Both the position numbers and the translations under genes were made by a program. This document shows, in pieces, positions 24,601 to 33,600 of a stretch of 64,000 nucleotides of DNA. Position 1 is the stretch's first letter. Every line of letters begins with the position of its first letter. This DNA is from Asterias rubens (Eukaryota > Echinodermata > Asteroidea > Forcipulatida > Asteriidae): assembly GCF_902459465.1 (NCBI RefSeq), contig NC_047073.1, positions 1,364,001 to 1,428,000 on the forward strand. Direction: 5' to 3'. The notes beneath the pieces were generated by a model. It was given only the letters and a program-made list of their open reading frames with translations. It was not told the origin of the DNA and did no database searches.

Positions 24601-27600
24601 GCAGGGTCATCACCGTGCGACAAAGGAACGGCAATGACCCTGGCGGTTTTAAACGTCTGATTGAGAACTTGTTTCTACCCTCTTGTTCCCTTACGCTTAC
24701 AATGACATTTAACAGTTATCACTATTGCCTTTGTGAACACATGTTTAAGAAGTACATTTTAAGTTTTCTTGAGAAACTTTCAAGCGTGAGGGATTGCTTT
24801 ATGTCGGTTGGAAGGTTGTTCCCAAATAAGATACCATTAGAAATGAGACTATTTTTAGAATACGATGTCTCTACGGAAAATAAATTACAGCAACTTGAGA
24901 GATTCCTTCCATCCCAGCCCGAGAGAATCTCCCTCGTTCCAGACAGGAAGTCAAAACAGGAAATTGACGATGTGTAAAGAAGGAGTTGAGGTGGGGGGGC
25001 TCTGATGGAAAATACTCTGTGAGGTTGGTGAATAATGAAAACGTGAACTTGCGGTTAACGCTTCACCCTAGTACTGCAGCGCCAGACAAATCTTCTACGT
25101 GAATCTCAAGTCTCAGACAGTGTTTCTTAGAGGTTTATCGTAGAGTGTCTTTGTAACTATGTAGACTTGGTGAGTCATAAACTTAAGACCATCCTTTTAT
25201 CACAATCCAAGGAAAACCTTCAGGTTGGTTTTGTGGTTTTCAACAATACAAAGAACAGGATTGGTAACTGCTTCAAAAGTTACCAATCCTCCAGAGAAAT
25301 ATCTCCATCTGAAAGCTTACTTATTTCATGGAGGAAGGAACCGTGCTGATTCTAAAGTTCATACCAGTACCAATCCTCCAGAGAAATATTTACATCTGAA
25401 AGCTCACTGATTCTAAAGTTCATACCAGTACCAATCCTCCAGCGAAATATTTCCATCTGAAAGCTCACTGATTCTAAAGTTCAAACCAGTACCAATCCTC
25501 CAGAGAAATATCTCCATCTGAAAGCTTACTTATTTCATGGAGGAAGGAACCGTGCTGATTCTACAGTTCATACCAGTACCAATCCTCCAGAGAAATATTT
25601 ACATCTGAAAGCTCACTGATTCTAAAGTTCAGACCAACACCAATCCTACAGAGAAAAACTTCCGCAGTTGCTTATTTGCGGCAATCGGAATAAGCCCAAT
25701 ATAAACAGTCATAAAATTCCTGATAAGACGTCAATTGTTTTTTTGTTGTCTTCACTACAACAGGACCCCCGAATTTGATGACATTTGCACAGGTTTCAAT
25801 TAAAGCAATGAAGCGGAGTAGTTTTCGAGAAAGAAGTAATTTCCCACGAATTTGATTTTGATACCTCAGATTCAGAAATTGAGGTCTCGAAATCAAGCAT
25901 CTGAAAGCACACAACTTTGTGTGACAAGGGTGGTATTTTTTTCATAGGCCCTAATTTTCTCGCAACTTTGATGACCGATGAGGTCAAATTTCACAGGTTT
26001 GTTATTTTAAGCATATGTTGAGTTACAGCAAGTGAGAAAACTGGTCTTTGACAATTACCAATAATGTCCACTGTCTTTAACACCTATTCATAAATACCCC
26101 AGACAGTTTCTCTACTCCTATTGGTGGAGAGCGTGTCACGTGGGGCTGTTTAAACGGTTGACAATTACCCGTGTTTATAACTGGCTGGCTTCCACATGTC
26201 AGGTGCCCAAGATTATCACGCGGAACACAATTCATAGCTATTAGTAACAGCGCGTAACCTACTTCTATTTCAAAGAGGGGCGCTTACACACAACCCACGC
26301 GCAACAGACTATTTACACACAAAATTTTTCAAACCTCAAATTTTCAACTGTCAAAGTGTCTGTAATTGTATTTTGGTAACGTTTTTTAACAAAAGGGCAT
26401 TTATGAATGGGAATTAAAGAGTAGTGACTCGTTCTTGGACGTCCGTTTAAAAACTTGCAGGGTCGTTACTGTGCGCTAAAGGCCTGACTCGGGTCTTTAT
26501 CACGCGGCAATAATGACCCTGCCAGCTTTAAACGGCCGTGTAAGAACTCATCGCTACCCTTTTATTCCCTCATTAGAGTGTAAAGTAGTTTACTTTTTCA
26601 AAAACAATGAGGAAAGGAGGAAGGATATATCTATAAATCAAAGCTTGTTGCAACATGTGGTATTTAAATACAAAAAGGATATCCTGGTTCTTCAGCTAAT
26701 ATTTCCACCCAAAACAATTTAACTGCCAAAGTCGGCAGGAAGGAATTTTACATGTTTGAAATCAAAATGTTTGTTTGTGAATCTATATAAAAGCTTTCTC
26801 AGCCAGATTTCAGTGTAGCGTTCAAGCAACTTTGTTAAACTTCACGCAGCTGTTTTTAAGCACAAAATTGGCAAAAGCATTTGAGGATTGTGCTCACCAG
26901 AAAAGGGTATCAGCTTAACAGAGATTGGATTCTGAATAAATGAAAAAGACTGAAATTTTGTTGACACAGGGGGGTGAACACATGTAAATAATATTTTCCT
27001 TAACTTCTTTTTCACTTGATGACTGGATGAGTAAAAAAAAAAATGGGGTCGCGCTGCAAGTTTTTTTCGATAGCCCACATGTAATAATGCAAACAATTTT
27101 CTAAACATAAACAAACAAAATATATATAATTTTTTTTTTTGGGGGGGGCCTTTTAGGACAATCTTATTCCCTTGCCAAAGTCAGGGATTTTAAAAAGTCT
27201 GAACTGAAAACGCAAAAAGGAGGAAGAATTTCATCCCTGGTTAAACTACCATGTCATATAATATAAAAAGGACAAAAGTCCTTTTTCTAAGGTCACATTT
27301 TGCAACTGGTTTCCTATTGAATTTTGCTTAGCAAGAAACTGTTAAACTGTACACACACAAAACTGTATTTGTTGTAAAACAAGTACCATGAAAATGGTTG
27401 GGTTGTCTAAGCTTTATGGTTGGACTAGAGAGGGGTGAGTAGGTATACACTATTCAACCCGGGAACCAATAACAAAAGTGGACAATAGGGTCCACGGTTT
27501 GGGAAAGGTCCATGGTTGGAAAACGTGTACAAAGCGTGTACGAAGAGAGACAATAGGAGGTCCACGGTTGCAGGCATACACACTTGGGTGGGATGAGAGG

Positions 27601-30600
27601 ATAGCCATGAAGGTGGGGACTGGAGAGAGAGGGGTATTTACCATTCTCGCATTCTACTCCGCTGAATCCTGGTGGGCAGATACACTGGCCAGAACGTGGA
27701 TGGCACATCCCCCCGTTCAGACAAATGGAGCATTCCAACAAACAATTTTCTTCTGGGTTCCAATAACCAGACGGACACTCTGTATTTAGTAGTTGCAAAG
27801 AAAGAAAAAAACAGTTTGGTTGTTTTTCTGAACTTAAAAACTAAACTTATCCAACTACGAGAAAAATTATGAAATATCATTGATTAATTTGGAGTAATTT
27901 ATAAAATAATCTTTACAAAAAACTGCATGAACCTTGCAAAATATAGACGCTTTAATAGAGTATAATGATCCATACAAAAATGCCTCGAATTGGAAGGTTT
28001 TTCGTATAGGTCGTGAACTAACCAGGCACCCCATCTTGTGGAGTCAAATTTTCCACAAGACGGCTGACCGTGTTACATGTAGTTCGCAAAATACAAGGAA
28101 AAGCATACAATTTTGTGTGGATCATTGTAAAAAACATCTAACCGTATGCATTTCATAACAAATGGATTCAAACACTTTTGGTGGACCAACTCGCCCGATC
28201 CAAGGCAAAGTGTCCCTTTAAGAACAGATGAATATACAAAGCTATAAAATCCAATAGATTAAAATTGAAATGCAAAGCACAAAAGTATTCTCCCTTATCT
28301 TTTTTTCTAGACGTAAGAAAGCAAAAAAGATGGTGAAAAACACCTTATTCTTACCTCGTACTAAGATTTGGACAAGTCCTTTCCTCCCTTTAGCCCCAAC
28401 CAAGAAATGGCGGAATACAGAACTTGTTTCATTCAAACCACTGATATGAAGTTTCTTATTATTGGATTGTATGGCACTAGAGGTATCTAAGTCACGCCAT
28501 CTGTATTTACATGATCCATCGCAGTCATCTCTTAAGATCATCTCAAGTGTTATCTCTTCATCTGGGTCAAAGGTCAAGGTGAGACGTTGCGGATACAGGC
28601 TCGCTGGTGAGGAGAAATAGTTCTATTAGTAATGTAAAACTTAATAGGAAAATAATTGTCTACAAGATCGGGTCATTATATTGTCTCATCATTGGGTCAT
28701 TATTGGCCAATAGAGACCCGGTCATTGTTTCTTTCTGCTGGGTTTATATAGAACATCAAATAATAATAATAATAATAAACAACGCTTATAAAGCGCCTTA
28801 CATCCATGACTGTACACATTAAAAATAGCTGCAAACAAGAGCAAAAAAAAAAACAAAGAGCATAAAAGATTTCTAAAAATATAAACCACAAAATGGACCA
28901 GCCAATAGTTAAAACCACACACCGCGAAATTTAAAAAGTTATGGAAAAGTACTACTATAAAAAGATTAGTTAAACTTACAATACTTTAAAAATATAGGAA
29001 ATACACTTACAATTATATCATACCAGGTGTTGATCCCGCAAAGAATCTAAAGACAGGTCAATATTGTCTGTTCATGAGGGTCATTGTTGGACAATAAAAG
29101 CCTCTCATCATTATCTATTGCTGAGGTCATTATTGGTAAAAATTTTAAAAGCCTGGTCAATTGCTAGATTTTTTTTTATCATAAAAGGCCTGGACAAGGT
29201 ACCTGTTTGTGGGTCATTATTGGCACACTCAACTCACATAAATGGCCCTGGCCGGGTATTGAACCAGGGTCACCTTGATGAGAGGCGAGCGCGTTACGCA
29301 CAAGCCAACCATGCCCCCACATTTTAAAGGAACACGTTGCCTTGGATCAGTCGAGTTGGTTTTTGGAGAAGCGTTTGTAACCGTTTTTTTATAAAATGCA
29401 TATGATTAGAAAGTAGAATATAATGATCAGACAAGTATCACTCGAAATTGCGTGGTTTTCTTTTTACCTCATTGACAAACGGGTCAGCCCCACAAATGGT
29501 TGACCATGTTAGTTCGCAAAGTAAAAGGAAAACCACGCAATTTCAAGGCAAATGTGTGTGGATCAATATATTCTACTTTAACAACATCTTTCTAACCAGG
29601 CATTTTATAACAAACAGTTACGAACGCTTTTCAAAGACCAACTCGCCCGATCCAAGGCAACGTGTTCCTTTAAGCATCCTTGGTTTCATTACCAGAATAA
29701 TAAATAATAATAACAATCTCTAGAATTGCAAAGGTCTTGTGTTCGAATCCCACCCGAGTAATATGCCTGTGATTTCTTTTTACAGAACTCAGTTAAGTAC
29801 TGAGTATACATTGCTAACAGACATCGGTGTATATGGGTAAGAACCAAAAAAGAATATTCTTTATTCCCGAAGCAAATTTAACATTTATTAAATGGTTTGC
29901 ATTCCCCGCTGCTAAAACATAGGATCCAAACTTCCTCTAGCTACTGGCTACCGGGGAATCTCTCGGTACACTACAGTTTGTAAGACACTGCTCTAGAATT
30001 GTAGGGTTGTGGGATCCAATCCCACCCGAGTAATATGCCTGTGATATTTTTTTTCACAGAACTCGGGTAAGTACAGTGCTAACAGACATTGGTGTACATA
30101 TTATTGTATGGGTTAAACCCATATTAATAATCGATTAATAATCGATTAATAATCGATTGATATTCCTACCATCTTCAGAGGAGATAATAACCGTAGTGGT
30201 TGCCTCCAGGTCGTCCGTCTCCAACCTACACACAACAGGGCCAACTTTGTAAGTTTGTGTACTGTCGCCCGGTTTTCCATCGATCTTAATTGTAGCATTT
30301 CTCAAAGGTGTGTAGACTTCAATTAGGGTCTGACTGGTGCTTGGAGACATGAGGGCCTGACTGGCTACACATGTGAAGTCTAAATATGGGTCTGTAAAAA
30401 ACAAAATGAGGTGTCCTGATTTAATAATAATAATAATATAGTAGTAAACAAGTCTATGGCGCTCTACAATGAACACAGCGCCTCACAAGGAAAACAAAAC
30501 AATGTAAGTAGAAAAAATAGCAAAAGAAAACTACACGTTGCACTCAGTGGGAAACAAAAAACGTTATGAGAGACCGCTTGAAAACCAAAGTAGACATTGC

Positions 30601-33600
30601 TTCTCTGACGTTACAGCGCAGTTGGTTCCAAAGATTATGAGCTGCATTGAAGAATAAATTGTCTCCAGCCTTTTTGTAGGAGCAAGGAACAACCAAGCGT
30701 GTGACGTCAGAAGCAGAGTGGAGCCTTCTACGATCTTCAGAATGACCAGTATTGTAGAGGATTAAGTTTTCTGCGCGGTAGTTTGGTGCTTGACCAGGAT
30801 TGAATGCATTGTATTGAAAACTCAACAGCACCCTCACTAAGGTCAAAGGAAGACCTATTGTTGGCTGATACATTGTTGTTGGTTTTTAATGTTTTTTATA
30901 ATAACACATCGAACAGCACAATGAATAGGAAACAAGAAGAAATGTTCTGTTATATATGGAGATACCTTTTTAAAAATCTTCATGTACTTTTTTATTTTTG
31001 TTGCGAATTAGAATATTGCAATTTCCATCTTTTCAAATGAAGATTTGTTCCCCATTTTTGTGTGTAAGTAGTAATAATAGTAATAAAAATAATAATAATA
31101 ATAAAACCATTCTTATATAGCGCATATCACCGTGAGATCCCTATGCGCTGTAAAAGGAAATCATCAATTATTGTACAAAGTAAACAGGTATGTTTTTAAC
31201 CGGGTTTTGAATTGTTTCTGATGTCTCAGCCTGTTTGAAATAGATAGGAAATTCTGTGTTGATGGTGGTAGGACTAGACTCCATGGTTGCACTAGCCATA
31301 GCAGCACACTGAAGGATGTGGTGACTTTAGACTCCATGGTTGCACTAGCCATAGCAGCACACTGAAGGATGTGGTGACTTTTCAAAAGGAAACAGGATGC
31401 ATTTAAAACCTACAGCAACATGATACAACCTGGTTGAGGTATGGCTTGCTGCAATAAACATGCATGCAGAAAACCATGATAATAATATGACAAAGGTTAT
31501 CAAGCGAGTTAACATTTCTGGAAAAGCATGGTAATTTATTTTGTAGCAAAACAGTACCATGTAATGCTGGACGTCAAACAAAAACGATAGAGAAAGTACA
31601 TTACTGAAACAACAAGCATTGTTGGTTTTTCTTATAAAACAGAAGCGTAGAATACTGGATTTGACACGAAAATACCTTGATAGAGGAAGTAAAACAAAAC
31701 ACTGTGAAAGTAAAATAAACGTGCGTATTACAAAACAAAACATGTAGAGAGATTTGGACCTGAAAACCTAATGGGCTTTAGTGGCACTGACATACATTGT
31801 ACTCAACAATTACACAGGTCTGATACTTCACGGAGGCAACAAAGGCGATTGCCTCTATGCCCCCTAATCATTGCCTTCGTGTCCTTGAAATACTTCAGTA
31901 GAAATTTACAATTTCCTCATAGGGTGCCCTTTACAGCCTTGGTGCCCTTGCTCTTTCAAAAACGAAGTATACAGGCCTGCACATGTAAGGGTGAGTAGCA
32001 GGTACAAGTTAGTGGTGAGGGGCAAAGAAAGTGTGTGTTTTTTGTTGGGGGGGGGGGCAACTAAATAATCTGATTTTGATGTATCAAAAAGATAATCTCA
32101 AAACTGATAAAACTAAGTACAGTATGTACGTACATCTACATCAATGTTAATGTGGAGAGTGTTGTCGCAATTTTTTTTAGAGTAGACTACAGCACCTTTG
32201 AAATTAATTCTGCTGAAGCATTTCAAGGGCACCAAGGCAATTACCAGGGACAACGGAGGCAATCGCCTTCGTTGCCTCTGTGAAGCATCAGGCCTGGTGT
32301 TTTAACCATTTATCAGCAGACATTTTATTACAGCGTGCCCGAGTCAAACCCAGATGGTTTTTTTATTGTTTGTAGAGAGTGACAGCCACCCTGGCATGAC
32401 TTGTAGTCATACTTGATCAATCTCTCTAGGGGGAGTGTGGGGAAATCATATGGGAAAACATTTTGTAGATTAACATAATTCAGCCGACCTGTCAAGGTTT
32501 ACTCTTAGTCATACTGGAAGTTTTTCATTTTCAAACACAATAAATTGTCACAATACCATACTTTGACGTCTTTGTTTGCTCTGTTTATATGAATGTGGCT
32601 ATTTCAAATTCACTGTAGAAAGTTTCCAATCCTATCCTTCAATTGGTCATCGAAGTTGTGAGAGAGTAATGGAATAAAAAACACCCTTGTCGCAAAAGTT
32701 GTGTGCTTTCAGATGCCTTACATTCGAGACCTCAGCTGCGGTATCATATTCAATTCAAATATTTAGGTGAGAAATTCAATTTCTTACAATGTTTCTATAC
32801 TATCAACAGCTTTCCATAATGCTAGTTACCAAGTAAGTTTTTATGCTAACAATTATTTGAGTAATTACCAATAGTGTCCAGTGCCTTTAAAGGCAAACAC
32901 TGGTTATGGTGTACTGCCTTGTATCTGTACAGATGTACCTCACACATTTTACAATATTTCTCAAGAATGCTACTTACTAACTCAGATCAATGTGGAAATC
33001 CCCTTTAAGGGTATCCACAACTTGACCTTGGCCCCTTTCCCCCAAACTTAAAGTGAATCACACGTAAGGTCATTTCCATAGAAACCACTTCTGTTGCTGG
33101 AACCAAAGGTTCATCAAATATGAAATTTTAACCCCAAAGTCACACAAACTAACATGTACCGGTGTGTAAACAAATTTAAAGTGGTAATTTTTCAGTAAAA
33201 AATAGTATGTTTCTTTAAGATTTTGTTGTTGTGCACTATTACCAGGCTTAATTTACACAGTAGCTTGCGGCAATATTCTTGAAAACTGACATGAAGTCAA
33301 AACACTGTCCTGCTGTATAGAACCCCCCCTCACCTCCTAAAACACAAAGGTCAAATCACTGGTAAAGTAATTGTTGGTAATGTCTTTTGGCTAGAGGTAT
33401 TAAGTCAAGGAAATAGGATTCGCCCTTCAGAGAGGATCTGTGTGCACTTTTAACCACAGGCTACCGGCCAAAAATAGACCTCTTGAAGCCTTCATTTCCT
33501 CGACTTTCCCCTTTCAAGTTTTTCAAGCACGATCCCTTTTAAAAGGGACGCTGGGTTGAACCAGTAAACACTTCCTGCTCTCTCCTTTGATTTCAAAGTC

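Noticed and set aside
24615..24977. 120-residue plus-strand ORF in a Tie-like intron
   Set aside because: Starts in a MITE-8, no recognisable domain, no splice signals supporting it.
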